Counted from the stretch's first letter, positions 10,976 through 23,556 are shown. The stretch: 64,000 nucleotides of DNA from Trifolium pratense (GCF_020283565.1 NC_060065.1:37560409-37624408); one strand, 5' to 3'. Numbers and translations: made by a program. The notes: generated by a model not told the origin, from the sequence alone.

Positions 10976-12590
10976 TGTATACGGATATTATATATATTTT
11001 CTATTTTGTTGTGTTGTTAGACTCTTTAAACCATTATCATTTCATCTCTGGAAACATAGGATGGTATTACAGGGGTGTCCTTGAGATTTTGTAAGTTAAA
11101 ATTTTAGTATCTGTTTTCTATAAGTCGGGTAATTATAAATATATAATATGAAAGAAAAATTAAACATTATATCAATATTAAAAAGTTGACGTCAAATAGA
11201 TTCAATTGTTAGAATCTATCTAATAACTTTTAATTCTTCAAATATATTTCACTATTAATATCATAAGAGTCTAAATTTTAAAAACAAATTGTCAAAAAAA
11301 ATAATTAAAATTTAGTTATAATTATATGATTTACTTATTTTAACACACACGGATGCACGCACACACATAGACACACACGTAAAAAAAAATAGGTGTCATA
11401 CGTGGTCGCTCCTCTTGAACACCCTATGAAACCTTCACGAGTATCGACATTTGACTCATAACACTAGTACAAATATGACATATTACACATCATGTTTACA
11501 TCTGACGAGCATATGTCAGATGTAAAATGCTATATGAAGTAGTCTTTTCATCTGGCTTTAATGTCCACAGATGTGAAAAATAAATAGACAAGACTTTTTA
11601 CATCTGGCTTCAATGTACCAGAAGCATAACTAAACGCGGTGGCAATCTTGTAATTATGGAAACAATATATAAGTCAATTAAGAGTAAAAAATAAAAAATA
11701 AAAAAAAGACATATTCGTTCAACTCAGAGTGAACCCGCTGCTCTCACGATGAACCCTAAACTATCTAACGCTAAATTCAACTTCTCTCTCACTCGATTCA
11801 ATCGTTCATCACGATCTCAAATTCCCTCTCATCTCTCACAATTGAACTCGTCCTCTCTCTCTCTCACTCGAAATTGAACCATCTCTCACGATGAAACCCT
11901 AAGATTCTCAGGCGAAATTGAACAATCTCTCACTCGAACCTGGCCTCTCTCTCTCTCACACTCGTTCTCTCGAACTCCTCAGATTCGCCCAAACTTCATC
12001 GTCTTCTTCAGGTTCTCAAGATTCGTTCAAGCTTCAGGTTCAACATTCACTAAACTTGTGTTTTTTGACATGATTAGTGTTTGAGTTAATTTGATTTTGG
12101 ATTAAAATTTGAATGAGAAGTTATTTTGTAGTTTGAGCTAATTAGGATTTTGATTTTGTAGTTTGACCTAATTAGGATTTTGTTGTTTTAGGTTATTTAA
12201 TGGACTTGTTGATATTTTTCTATTTTCTTAGTTGTTTTGATTTTTGAGTTGAAATTGTGGTTGTGTTGTTTTAGCATGCTTAGTGTTTGAGTTAATTTGA
12301 TTTTGGATTAATGAGTTTTAGGTTTTATAATCCTTTCATTCTTATTCAGATGAAATTGATGATGGATTCTATTATGAAATTTTCACAAATTACACTCAAC
12401 AACTTGTTTATGTTTTTAATTTTTATTTCATTTAAAGTTTGTGATTTTTTTCAGGTTCATGTTTATAATGTACCAATTTACTTGTTCAAATGTCAATTTT
12501 AAGTTTGTGATTTTTATCTTCCATTATCATGTAGTCCATTTGTTACAACTATTTACATTTACTTGTTAAAATTTTATTATTCTATAACAG

Positions 12591-12680
12591 GACTCCATGG
12601 TATGGGTGGAAGCTTTGTTACCATTCGAAAATGGGGACCTTCTCAGCACCATTCACCAGGTTGGAATGGTTGAGAAAGCT
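12591..12680 (+). pseudogene. Captured exon fragment similar to HflX-type GTPase
   Basis: It is bounded by a splice acceptor (tataacag, ending 12590) and a strong donor (gtaagt from 12681). The 30 codons read DSMVWVEALLPFENGDLLST and then IHQVGMVEKA. This resembles the C-terminal region of plant HflX GTPases as I recall it. The flanking intron-like sequence contains a direct repeat (about 12406-12448 and 12774-12814). It is a fragment inside the CACTA element, not a complete gene. Confidence 0.6.
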
Positions 12681-13447
12681 GTAAGTAAATACCCCTGTCC
12701 ATCTATCAATTGCTACCTGTTGATCATAGTCTGGCATATTATACATTGTTTAGTATATTGTGCTTTCCTCCTCGTTATGTTTTTAATTTTTATTTCATTT
12801 AAAGTTTGTGATTTTCTATTATGTACCATTTAAAGTTTGCCATCAGGCCTATGAGTACTTTGCATACTTAGCTTGTTTATTCAATGCATAAGTTGTTTTG
12901 ATCAATTTATGTTTGAATTATTGTTTTGTTTTATCATATAGCATTATAGTAAGTGAAGATGATGTTCATTCCATCTGTGTCAAGGCATAATATTATCCAT
13001 GTCTGCATGTAGTTGAAGTTATGCAGTTTGCTAGAGTAATCTTATTATCGATCTTGTGTTGGGTGGTTTGTTCTTCAATACACTATATGCAGGCTATTTT
13101 CTCTTTTCATTCTTTAGCTTCGAAGAATAATGCAATTTTGGGTTTCATTGTTTTTCACTCTGTGATCAATTTTGCAGAACAAAGATTGGCCTTTTGGATT
13201 TCTTGTTTTTCTTCTATTTACTATTGTTTATTTTGATTGTTGATGATCATCATGGAGAATTATTCAAGAAGTGGTGGTGTTCATGATTTTACTATGGCTT
13301 CAAGAAAAGCTGAAGAAACAAGTAAGTTTTAAATTTTCATTTTACTCCCAATTCATTCTTTTTTTTTATTATAATGTTACAATGTTAATTTGAATTTCTA
13401 AACCCTGAATGATATGATGATCATGTGGATTTGTGGGTCTCGTGCAG

Positions 13448-13543
13448 GTTGATGACACCCTCGACTTATTCAACGAACTTCAGTTGCAACATCAGGTGGT
13501 AGCTACAAAGACTAAGACGCTTCATGATGCATGTGATAGACTG
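13448..13543 (+). pseudogene. Captured exon fragment similar to COG3 (conserved oligomeric Golgi complex subunit 3)
   Basis: It follows the acceptor gtgcag (ending 13447). The 32 codons read [20 protein letters not shown] and then [12 protein letters not shown]. That matches the N-terminal coiled-coil region of plant COG3 (Sec34). After the Leu the frame soon reaches a stop, where the parent gene would continue, so capture ended at or near an exon boundary. A piece just upstream (13252-13321, reading MENYSRSGGVHDFTMASRKA, with donor gtaag at 13321) is unidentified and does not join it in frame. Confidence 0.65.
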
Positions 13544-13963
13544 ATGTGGTTTTGCTATCTATCCTCTTAATCTCAGTTGTCTTTTTCTTGTTTTTCTTTT
13601 GTTTTGCCTGGAATGATTGTGAAAGTTACTATGGCATGTGGGTAATGGTTGCCCTTTGAATGTACTCTCTTGTTACTTTAATAATTGGCCAAATTATGTA
13701 TATGTAGAACTAGTAAATTAAATTAGAAAACTGGTTACTGCATTTCCCTTTATGCATAGTTGCAAATATGAGTATAATAGAGTTACATGTAGGAATTTTG
13801 AATATAGAGAATCAAAATCCATCTACTCTCTCTTACACGAAAGAATCTTGATACCATGCCCATGTCGCGTAAAGGAATGACACATTGAAATCAAACTAGC
13901 TCATACGTATCTCTTATTTATTCATTCATCATTTGAACTCACTCACCATGTTTTTTTGCTTAA

Positions 13964-14140
<177 letters not shown>

Positions 14141-14252
14141 TAATACTATTTGGTAGTATTGTAGTATCACCCAGTTTTCTCATAAGTGGGTACAACTCAC
14201 TCATAGCAATAAATCTCAACCAAATGTTCTTTCTCATACTTAGTCAATTTAG

Positions 14253-14341
14253 AATTACACGAGGTTCCTATTGCCTATGTTGTACGATCACCCAATAGTT
14301 CACTAACTGAGGAAGATATTAAAAATTTCATTGCTAATCAG
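14253..14341 (+). pseudogene. Captured exon fragment of a 4-coumarate-CoA-ligase-like enzyme
   Basis: Acceptor tttag ends at 14252 and donor gtaaga starts at 14342. The reading [20 protein letters not shown], followed by KNFIANQ, is the C-terminal lid segment of plant 4CL/acyl-CoA-ligase-like (ANL) enzymes. The motif normally just before it (AGEVP) is altered to LHEVP. It is part of the same gene-capturing CACTA element as the OPR piece. Confidence 0.7.
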
Positions 14342-14640
14342 GTAAGATAATGGACAAGCTTGGTCTCTGACCATTAATGAAATTATGAGATCTTCAACCG
14401 AAGATATAATGAGATTTATATTTTTAATATTATATGAATGTAGAATTTAAGTGATTTAAAGTGATGATGCCTGAATGTAGAATTTAAGTGGTTCAAAGTA
14501 TAAATGATTCAAAGTGATGATCTTGAAGCCAGATCTTTTTAGCATAAGGTCTTTTTAGCATAACACTAGTCTTGTTTGCATCTAAAATGTGCACTTTTTG
14601 TTCATTCTTTTCATAGTATAAACTAATTCTGCACTTGTAG

Positions 14641-14789
14641 ATCTTGAAGGCATGTTAAATATGAAGATTCAAGATTTGGAGATCGTAGAGGAACGTAGAA
14701 TCAAAAGAGCGGACAAACATGGAATTGTTAAATATGAAGATTTGAAGATTGTTATTTCATCCGAAACGTTGTTGTTCAAGTCACTTGAT
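14641..14789 (+). pseudogene. Exon-like segment of unknown origin in the CACTA element
   Basis: An acceptor (cacttgtag, ending 14640) and a donor (gtatgc from 14790) bound an open frame. It reads LEGMLNMKIQDLEIVEERRI and then KRADKHGIVKYEDLKIVI...FKSLD. It is charged and probably helical. I do not recognise the parent gene. Confidence 0.4.
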
Positions 14790-14994
14790 GTATGCATTCT
14801 TACTTTTTCTACTAGTGTCCTTTTTCCATTCTTACTTGCATTGTCAAGCTAGATCAGTGATTTTGATCCTTATGCATATATCACATTAATTACTCAAATG
14901 TTATGGTAGTTATAATCCTCTTTTTCCCTTGTAATGATGTTGAACTAATAAGTCGAAATTGGGCATATGCATTAGTTTTTAATCTGAGTGAAAA

Positions 14995-15206
14995 TGCATA
15001 AAAATGGGGACTGTTTTACTATATTCATCTGCATAAAAATGAGACTATTTTGCTGTAAATTTCTGCATGAAAATTGGAACTGGTTTGATGTATTTTTCTG
15101 CATAACAACGGGACTGTTTTGCTATAATTTTCTGCATAAAAAGAAGGGCTGGTTTGCTGCATTTTTTTGCATAAAGGGAACTATTTTCTTTGTTTCTTTT
15201 CTGCAG
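14995..15206 (+). repeat. 35-bp minisatellite, about six copies
   Basis: Units begin gcataaaaatgggga, gcataaaaatgag, gcatgaaaattgg, gcataacaacggg, gcataaaaagaaggg and gcataaaggga at 14995, 15031, 15065, 15100, 15134 and 15169. The spacing is 34-36 bp. The array ends in a splice-acceptor-like ttctgcag at 15206, ahead of an open segment reading NYAGCMLPIVRARHTLRGAL. Confidence 0.8.
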
Positions 15207-15589
15207 AATTATGCAGGTTGCATGCTGCCAATTGTGCGGGCGCGCCACACCCTTCGTGGGGCGCTCGAGGCAGCAGCCTTTAGCTCACTTTGTGTTGCAT
15301 TTTGTTCGATTTTAGATTATGTGGTATGATACTACCTGAATGTATGTTAATTTATATATACGAATTAGTTGATCATGTATACGTAATGAATTTTAGTCAT
15401 GTATATATAAGTAAATATATATTTACATATTGTAGGTGTTCGATGATCCGACGTCATTAATAGAGGAGGAGCTGTATGAATTGTGAAACAGTTGGGCAAC
15501 TTGTTTTCTTGACCTATATAATCCTTAGGTAGATTATGATGTTGCCGATGAGGCTTAGGAGCTAGCTAGGTTAATTTGTGTGATGTTAC

Positions 15590-15775
15590 AATGGATTCAT
15601 TAATTATGATGTTTTGAATTGTAATGACATTTGATATTTTGCTTGAATGTTGAATTGTATGACATTTGGTATTTTGGATGAATGTTGAATTTTAATGACA
15701 TTTGATTATATTATGTAAGGGTATTTTGGTTGAATGTTGAATTGTAATGCTATTTTGGTTTTTTTTAATTACAAA
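15590..15775 (+). repeat. Degenerate tandem repeat in the 3' part of the CACTA element
   Basis: Repeated 'gaatgttgaattgtaatgac' and 'atttgatattttg' modules occur three to four times at spacings of about 45-55 bp, in non-coding sequence after the possible last exon. Confidence 0.6.
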
Positions 15776-16554
15776 ATAAGATTTAAAATATAAAAAAAAA
15801 ATGCAGGATTTTGAAAAAAAAAAATTAAATAAAGTTACTATTTCACATCTGGTGACTTGGTCAGATGTAAAAGGTCCAATTTAATTAAAAAAAAATTGGT
15901 CAGCTGAAACACGAGAACAGAGGTAAAAGGGGACACTTTTACATCTGGCGAATGTCAGATGTAAAAAGCGTAAACTTACTACTTCTTGTACGTCTACCTC
16001 TGACCGGGGTCAGATGTAAAATGGGGTTTTGGCCAGATGTAAAAAGTGTTTTCTGTACTAGTGTAATATGTTATTATTATCAATCTCAACGGGTTGATAA
16101 ACCAATGTAAGCATCTTAAAGTTAAATGTTAAAATCAGTAGTATTAGAAAGAATTGCGACGAATAAACACTTTCTTCACTCCAACTTCAACAATTTGATA
16201 AGAGAAATATATCTGGATACTATGTATATTATGTCTGAGACATTGTACATTGCAATCAAAATCAGCACATACCTAAAAATATGTACTCGGTGACTGCAAC
16301 ATGTAGATCAACTACAACCGTTTTTCTCCCTCATAAACGTGATATGAGCGATGGCAATTCCAAAACAATTCCGCGTTTTCTAATGTTCCTAATATTATAG
16401 AAATTGGAAATTGTTCATATTTGCACAAACATTTGCGCAGCAGTAAGTAAGTTGATCTATGAAATTATAAAACAATTTACTAAAAACACGGAGAACCATT
16501 TGTATTAGGGCCGTTTTATTATTACATTTTATAGTTTTTTTGGATCTTATTATT

Positions 16555-16665
16555 TCCAATTTCATTACATTACAATTTGTACAATGGAGGTGAGGATCGA
16601 ACCTAAAACACATACTACTCAAATCTCTTACCACTAAATTAAACATAGTAGCTCAACCCTAGTAG
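16555..16665 (-). mobile_element. tRNA-derived SINE, minus strand
   Basis: Read on the minus strand there is an A-box-like tttagtggtaagaga (16640-16626) and a B box aggttcgatcctc (16602-16590). The spacing and weak cloverleaf fit a SINE or tRNA relic. Confidence 0.5.
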
Positions 16666-16724
16666 CCCGACCGTTTTATTATTTTAATTGTTGACCGTAA
16701 CTTTTTTTTTTACAATAACAAACT

Positions 16725-17509
16725 TAACTTATATCATTAATAATATCAGTAGCTATACAATTTGGCATCAAATCAAACACACGAGGACTAGCCGTATATA
16801 GCCACCCTAGCTAACTTATGGGCTACCATATTAGTTTGTCTCCTAGAGAACTCAACCAACGAGTTTGAAAATAAGTTTAGTAAACAAGATTTACAATCTT
16901 TAATAATAAACCCAAAATAAGATAAATCATGTGTTGTCTCGTGTTGAAACTATCGACAATGCTCTTAGCATCCAAATTAAAAATAACATTGTTCAGCCCC
17001 AATTTACCTACCTATTTGATTGCTTGGAGTAAACCAAAAGTTTCACCTTCTTTGACCGTAAGTTGGGAGGCGAAGCACAAAGTTTTGGCTCTAACAAATG
17101 GTCCATCATGATCTCTCAGACAAATGCTTATACCTACTTTACCATTTACAAAAGCTACATCAATATTACACTTAATATTACCATAAGGCGGTTTCATCCA
17201 CTTAACTACCTGCGGGAGAGAACTTGTAGTATTTGTAGTTGTATGCTTTAAATTTGTCCATTGCCATTGATTGAGGAACGTGGCAACACGTTGATATATC
17301 GTTGTAACAACCTCATCAACCCCATCCCATAACTTCAAATTCCGACTCTTCCATAAACTCCACATTGTCGTATACCACATGGAACTAGTACCACTTATTT
17401 GCATCTTTCGCAATTCCTTCTTATTATTTCCATTTTTTAATTGTTGACTTGTTAAAGTATGCGTTAAGCTTGGGTGAGAAATATGTTGGATGTCTCGAGA
17501 AAGGGACAT
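16725..17509 (-). pseudogene. Non-LTR retrotransposon RNase H domain remnant
   Basis: The minus-strand frame 17509-17012 reads a linker region (SLWKSRNLKLWDG), then IKCNIDVAFVNGKVGISICL and VKEGETFGLLQAI. These correspond to the first Asp and the Glu of a plant RNase H-like (RVT_3) domain. After a stop near 17012 the similarity continues in changed frames (FNLDAKSIVD, then RRQTNMVAHKLARVA), covering the second Asp and the His region. The reverse transcriptase part is missing. It is a 5'-truncated, broken copy. Confidence 0.7.
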
Positions 17510-17547
17510 GGAGCAAGAGAATAACCAAATTCAAATGTTTTATCAAT

Positions 17548-17640
17548 TGTCACCTTAGCTCAACGGTAGAGCGTGTGAATTTTAGCCATGTAGTCCGTGG
17601 GTTTGATTCACATAGACGGCTTGTTGGGAAGTTTGCACCA
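17548..17640 (+). mobile_element. tRNA-derived SINE or tRNA relic
   Basis: A box ttagctcaacggtagag (from 17554) and B box ggtttgattca (17600-17610) have tRNA-like spacing. Acceptor-stem pairing is absent, and the element lies next to the RNase H remnant. Confidence 0.5.
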
Positions 17641-17743
17641 TGTCACAAAATTTTATAAAAACGGCATTCATTCAAATCATTGATAGACTATACAGAGCAA
17701 TATAAATTCAAAATCGCTAAAAGCATAAAATAAAAAGAAACAA

Positions 17744-17770
17744 TTTTTTTTTTTGGGGGGGGGGGGGGGG
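17744..17770 (+). repeat. T11-G16 homopolymer junction
   Basis: Eleven T are followed directly by sixteen G. It lies at the edge of the second OB-fold duplication. Such a run is prone to length variation and assembly error. Confidence 0.85.
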
Positions 17771-18378
17771 CAGATGTGGGCAGAATTGGAGAATGCATAT
17801 CAGAGGATCTGAATCCACAAATGACATGATAATTCAGATCAACTTGTAGACAGACTCTACAGCTGCAACTGCATACTACGATTGTAAATTACCCAATTTT
17901 TGGTTTACTAGTGTTAAAAGGTGGCTGGTTGGGATGCTTGCCAAGAAAGGGATTAAACAAGACAATGATAACATAAACATAAACATAATTATGCCAATAT
18001 AAGCATAAGGACACTAATATGTGCCCAAAACATAATTATGCCAATATTCTTGTCCCGTACGCTTATGTTACCAATATAAAAATAAATTGCAAGACAATGG
18101 ACAAGAAAATTTGAAGAAACATATTGATAGTTATATTAAAACTATAATATTTTTCTCAAGTTCACTGGATACACTTAGATAATAGTAGCAAATACTGACC
18201 ACTTAACATTGTTCAAGTGACATAAACTTAATCCTAAAATGAAGTCAAGCATGTTAATTAAAAGCAAAATCCAGGCTAATGAAAGTGAAAATGTATACGC
18301 CAGTTAAGTTTTACCAAAGCAGCATCCACTCTGCATCGCAAACAAGAGAGATAGATTGTTGTCGTCTTTAACTATGAA

Positions 18379-20356
18379 TTATTCTTCAACCGCGTTCACC
18401 AATTCATATTCAATGAGAGAGAGGTTGTTATCCTCTTTAACAGTGAATTCTGCAGGATCAGTGACCTCAATGCGCCCCCATTTGTCAACAGCCAGCCTCA
18501 TTGATCCCTTAAACATGTCAATCTTTGCATTGCGAATGATTACAGTATTTCCAGCCTTCATCAAATCAACTGCAAATAAACAAAATCAGACCTCCTCAGC
18601 ACATAAATTCGTTCCGTATACTAATTTTAGTGCCAATATCCATGCTAATATAATAAAATCAATAAAAACATATCATAGACAACTTCCGATAAAAGAAACC
18701 ATTGATGTTGCGAAGAGTTGCAGTCAATTGCAGATAGTGGTTACGGAGACAAAAAATCATGATATCACAATTCATATCGCAAGCAAAGACCTTATTTTAA
18801 AACCCCTAATCCTTATGCATAAGGAGTGTAAGCCCCCCAAGGAAAACAAACTACTTACTCAAAGCTTTGATCAGGGCCAATCCATCATAATTGATCAGGC
18901 CCAGAGCACCCCCAATGTTTATCCATATAGTTTAATCCATCTGACTTATTAGATAGGAAGGTTGGGGTATGACAGAAGGTACCTAAGCCACCATAATACG
19001 GATGAGACCTACATAATAGGCCTCATGGGGCACGCCTCAGGAGAAAAAGGTGGAGTCAATTGTTCCCTCACCACTATGGAGATATTATCGCCCTAGGCAG
19101 TTGGGGAACTCATATATATATAGTAGTAAGGTATTATTATCAAGGGGGACTATCACTTTTAACATAATCAATAAACCCTAAAAGCTTGAGCTCAGAGCAT
19201 CAGAGCATTTCTGATCAAGTGTTAACCTAAAACGGTACTTGTAAGAACAAAAGAATATATGATTGAGAATGAAAATAAAGATCAAAAAGCATTTTCTGGT
19301 CACATACATATCTCTTACTATAATCATATACAATTTCATAGTCCTAATCCCATTTTCCTTCCTCTCTAAACTTACATGACATGACATCTCCATTTTCAAT
19401 ATCTCCCAGGGTCCTATCAAGGAACCATAAATTTAACACTCTAGAGGAGAAATATTCTTATTCTAATGGAAAAAATGTTTTCTTTCCAACCCTTATTTTT
19501 AATTAGATAGAGTTTGGTGTTCATTATCATTATCAGTATACATAGAAACTTAATAAACCATCAATTTGGTCCTGAACTATCAATCTCTCGCCAATTTAAA
19601 TCCTAAACTATAGAAATGTACTAAGTAGTCCTCAAACTAAAAAATCACAAAATTGCTGATGAAAGGGGATCTAAAACAAACATTAGATTGATTATACAAT
19701 TAAGTGAAGAAACCTTATTAGATCCAAGTAACAAGAGTAAAATGAGTGTAAAAATCAGCAACTAAAAACCTAGTTAATACTAATTTTGATTTTTGGGATA
19801 TAAAACAACAAACCTAATCCCAAAATAACGCAGATCGTAATAACAAAACCCCAAATGAAAAAAATTCAAAATTTCTACAAATAAAACAAGGAAAATGCTA
19901 AGCATGTTAAAATAAAAAATTTGTCTCGAAATACGTGCATTCAATACCTCAAAAGTATAAAAAGTTGTCTTTTCAATATAAATTTTATTTTTTATTTCCT
20001 TTTTAGGTAAGCTTAACAAGTGTCCCCGTCAACAAAACCCACATGAAAAGTTAAGATTTTTAGAAATGGGAAATAAGAAGTGAAATAGAACCTTGTTCAT
20101 TACGAGCGGTGAAAATGATGGTACCAGTTTCATCACCGATGAGACACTCAGAGATAACAGTAGGACGAAGAATGTTGTTAAGAGAAGAGGAAGATGGTCT
20201 TGTTCCACCTTTTTGTAAGACAGTTTCTGAGGATAAAACCTTAGCAATCAAAGTGTGACCGTTTGTTCCTGGTTTCATCTGATCCACTTTTGTGAAAACG
20301 GGTTTTCTTTTTGCTGGTTTGTTACCAGCAGATTCTTCAACATTCGATGATGCCAT
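18379..20356 (-). CDS. OB-fold nucleic-acid-binding protein, At4g28440-like, copy 2
   Basis: Minus-strand exons 20356-20092 and 18569-18379 give 151 residues through a phase-1 GT-AG intron. The protein runs MASSNVEESAGNKPAKRKPV, FTKVDQMKPGTNGHTLIAKV, LQKGG, CLIGDETGTIIFTARNEQ, then VDLMKAGNTVIIRNAKIDM and MRLAVDKWGRIEVTDPAEF. This follows the Arabidopsis At4g28440 pattern closely, so this copy looks intact and conserved. The fold is a single OB-fold related to RPA2 and SOSS complex subunit B; nucleic-acid binding is inferred from the family. The ATG is the one shared with copy 1. The 1.5-kb intron has absorbed repeats without touching the splice sites. It is probably the functional paralogue of the pair. 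Confidence 0.88.
18865..19190. mobile_element. LTR-like insertion in the OB-fold copy 2 intron
   Basis: Sequence beginning tgatcagggccaatccatca interrupts homology with the copy 1 intron. An aagctt string borders it on both sides (about 18861-18866 and 19180-19185). It has several ggcc(c/t)-rich blocks and no coding potential. A solo LTR is the likeliest identity, but a 5-bp TSD with TG...CA ends is not clear. Confidence 0.4.
19550..19650. mobile_element. Single terminus of a Mutator-type MITE
   Basis: The sequence caatttggtcctgaactatc, then aatttaaatcctaaactata, resembles one arm of the 8033-8826 element. The other arm is absent. It lies in the intron of OB-fold copy 2. Confidence 0.5.
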
Positions 20357-20734
20357 TGATTTTGATTTTTGATGAATGATAATACTCAATCCAATCAAGA
20401 ACTACTAGAACAACAACAACACAAGTATCTATCCACAACACAACAAGAAAATGGATTATCTTGTTCTATTTAAACAAAGTACCACAACACAACACTAGTT
20501 ACTATTACTACCTACCTTTTCAGTTCTCCCATATTTGATGCGTTTTATGTTTTAGTTTTTTTTTTTTTTTACAAAAATTAATGAATCCATTGCTCAAACG
20601 ACATGTCGTTTGCTATCCATCCACATGTCACGTGACATTTCTTAAACGAGCGTTTCAACTTTCAAGCCCAACTTTCAAGTAGGGCTGATTAGTAAGTTTT
20701 GGTTGGCTTTGGGGCCAAAAAACTTTAAGTGTAA

Positions 20735-20881
20735 TTTTTCTTTTCCCACCCTATGTTTCTTGGAAAAGACTTCAAGTGTGTTTTCCAAATTTTTATCCAA
20801 ATTTGAACTAGAAAAGCTTCAGAAAACGTGTTTCGAATTTTTTATACAAGGACAAAAATGGAGGGTGGGAAGAGAAAAATT
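20735..20881. mobile_element. Palindromic MITE
   Basis: The left arm aatttttcttttcccaccct (20735) and right arm agggtgggaagagaaaaatt (to 20881) are complementary. Central 'cca/aaatttttatcc' and 'gaattttttatacaagg' segments continue the palindrome. It is related in style to 61166-61420. No clear TSD. Confidence 0.65.
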
Positions 20882-20959
20882 CAAGTTTGAGTATTCCCCC
20901 CCACCCCACACACACACACTCTCTTTTATTCCCTCCGAATTTTTATTTTTTTTCCGTTA

Positions 20960-22880
20960 AAAATGATATTTAAACTCGGAAGCAGCCCATTTGATCTAAA
21001 AAAAATCATAGCCTGTACATAAGCGGCCCAAAAGTATTAACAAAAATAGGTAATTTCTTTTGCCACCCTCTACCTTCTCCGGTGTCCCTTGAATTTTCAA
21101 AAATATTATGTTAAAGTTCTATATAACTCAAATTATATTTTACATGTTTTAGTTCTAGAACTTGAACACCATAATACATAGCTAAAATTTTTAAGATTTT
21201 ACGCACTTGAGTTCTATAAGTCGAACATGTAATTTAAAGGATCCAATTCTAGAACTTGAATGTTGGCTGTAGATATACTAAATTTTAAAATTTTACGCCT
21301 TCAAATTATAAAATTTAAACTAAAATTTCAAGATTTTACACGATTAAATTCGAGAACTTAAAACTTGTTTTGGATTCTATAACTTGAAACATAGTTTTAC
21401 TTGGACAAATTTGTTTTCTTAAATTGTTTAATATCGACGTTCCCTGTGATTTCTTTGCCGATATAGTTGGCAATGAACCAAGCCAACTTGAGTATATTTC
21501 GAGACTCCAATTGATTCGTTGATCTTGATTCATGAACTAAATGAGTCAAACTTGAGTTGAAAATTAAATTTGTTAATAAATGAGCCGAACTTGAGCTATA
21601 CATAGTTTGAATCGTGTGGTTCATCAAATGTTTTTTTCAAGTCATCTTGCAACTGATGTAAGATTATTAACAAATATTTTTTCTATCAGTTTTTTTTTTC
21701 CAATCATTTTATCATTCCTTCAACATGAAGCCTCCATTTCATTCTTTTCTTCAACCTTCAAATTGACATGCCTTGAACATATTTGCGCCGGCAGGAACCC
21801 CGTGAACACACCCTCCTTTTTTAGGCACTGTATCTGTATGTGAACAATGTCATCTCTATTATTATCACATATACATGTCATGGACCATGCATGTCTGTTT
21901 CTTACTCGGATGCTTTGACTTTTGGTTATAGCGTGTACAGTACATTTGATGGAGAAAGGGGAAATTGGTGCTTGTATATTGCATTCTTATTTCGTTTTCA
22001 ATCGGTAACTGATTCACATTCATGTCTTGGTCTTTTTCCTCTCCACAGTACTGTGAACAATTTACAATCACATATGGACTCAAAAATTGTGGCCGGTGGA
22101 CCTATATATAATTAGACAATTAAGTTATAATATGTTGAAATTTTGATCTCACTATGTGAGACTTATTGATCCAATTATAAAAATAAATTTCTGCATGATA
22201 AAAGACTTATCTCACTTGTACATGTTAATTAGACTGTCAAACAATATGAAAGCATACAAAATTACAAATTATTACTATAGAAATAATATTAGTATTAGCA
22301 GACAAATTGAACAGCCCTTTAACAAATCAATATATCAAAAAGATCAATATTCATCTTATAATATTTTTTTACCTAATTTAAAACTGGTGACTGGTGTCGA
22401 ACACGTCATGTCAAAGAGGAAGTTGTTGGTGGCGGGGTTACCTGCAAACCATCATCAAACGCTAAAGTCAATAAGAAACGTGAAGTGAGGTATATATAAT
22501 CATAGGAAGGAGCATTTCTAGATCGGAGCAAAGCAGTTATTGATGAATGACGAGGACGAGGAAATTACAATATCTCATAAAAGGCAATTAATTAAGACTT
22601 TGATTGTCTAGACATATGTTACGAATTTGAGATATGGTAGGGATGTCATGCTCCTAAAGTGGGCTGATTCTAATATGAGTTGCTCATCGAAAAAGCACCA
22701 TGAAACCTAGCCAACAGAAGATCCGGAAAGAGGTGGTGTAGAGGGCTGACGACGCTTATCAGACCTTCTAAAGGGCCTCTACATCTAAAAAGAAAGGTTT
22801 GAAAAAGGAGAGATGTGGGCAGCGAGTCAAAATAGGGATATTAATTGAAATTTTATAGGAAAAGTATTATACGTAAGATA
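20960..22880. other. Intergenic DNA
   Basis: No gene is supported. There are degenerate repeats of 'ttctagaacttgaa' style between 21120 and 21400. The longer open frames show no recognisable domain. Confidence 0.45.
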
Positions 22881-22882
22881 AT

Positions 22883-23095
22883 TACACTTGAATGAAAGAC
22901 AAACGAGCAACAAGTTGTGTCGCTACCCCTTTTTGGATGGCAAAACCAACTCTTTTAAACAATACATCCTGAGACCTAAGAGACGCCACATTGCTATGTA
23001 TGACTCTTTGAACTCTTTTCAAAATAGTCACAACCTCTGGTGCTAGAAAATCGAAAGTGTCAAACGCAAAAGGTATAAATACATGTTGATTGTCT
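22883..23095 (-). pseudogene. C-terminal remnant of a dispersed legume transposon-type ORF
   Basis: The minus strand reads QHVFIPFAFDTFDFLAPEVV, then TILKRVQRVIHSNVASLRSQ and VGFAIQKGVATQLVARL to a stop at 22885-22883. I recall this C-terminal segment as very widespread in clover and Medicago annotations, there attached to unrelated names such as 'auxilin-like'. It is most probably part of a mobile-element protein. The upstream part is missing. Confidence 0.55.
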
Positions 23096-23362
23096 GGTAA
23101 GTGTCAAATAGCAAATAAAATATAATTCTCTTGTAATGATAATTTTATTATTTACATATAAAATGTATTATATATTTATTTGATCGTGATTCATATAAAG
23201 ATTTTAACTTGTTTATTTGCTCACGATTGTTATTTAAAACAATATAAAATTATTTGGTTACTTATTTAAAAAAAATTATAAAATTTAAATTAATATAAAA
23301 TAAACACTAAATGTACCTTTAAGACATTAAATGCACAAATTTTAAAATAGAATTTCTTTTGT

Positions 23363-23556
23363 TACCTCATCCGTCCCTAATTATTATAAACACAATTTCA
23401 AAGATAAAATTTATTCTTAAATATAAGTCCATTTTCAATTTTCCTAAATACATTTATTATCACTCTTCCAAACATAACTCTACTTTGCACTATCAACTTT
23501 TTTTAATATACGTATAAAATGTCGATGAAGGTTTATACAAAGGAGCGGAGAGAGTA
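23363..23556. mobile_element. Stowaway-like MITE
   Basis: TA-bounded ends tacctcatccgtccctaatt and caaaggagcggagagagta are imperfect inverted repeats. The interior is AT-rich and non-coding. Confidence 0.6.

Larger units (their letters stand above)
17780..20400. repeat. Segmental duplication, copy 2 (partner 5990-7960)
   Basis: It contains the second OB-fold gene with matching 3' flank, intron and coding exons. The intron is about 730 bases longer than in copy 1, and includes at least one LTR-like insertion and part of a Mutator-type terminus. Confidence 0.75.

Noticed and set aside
14988..15329. 113-codon ORF with Cys/Phe-rich repeats
   Set aside because: Most of it is translation of a 35-bp minisatellite, whose period is not a multiple of three, so the repeat is not protein-level.
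21336..21627. Overlapping minus-strand ORFs of 65 and 76 codons
   Set aside because: Low-information translations of AT-rich DNA without splice or domain support.
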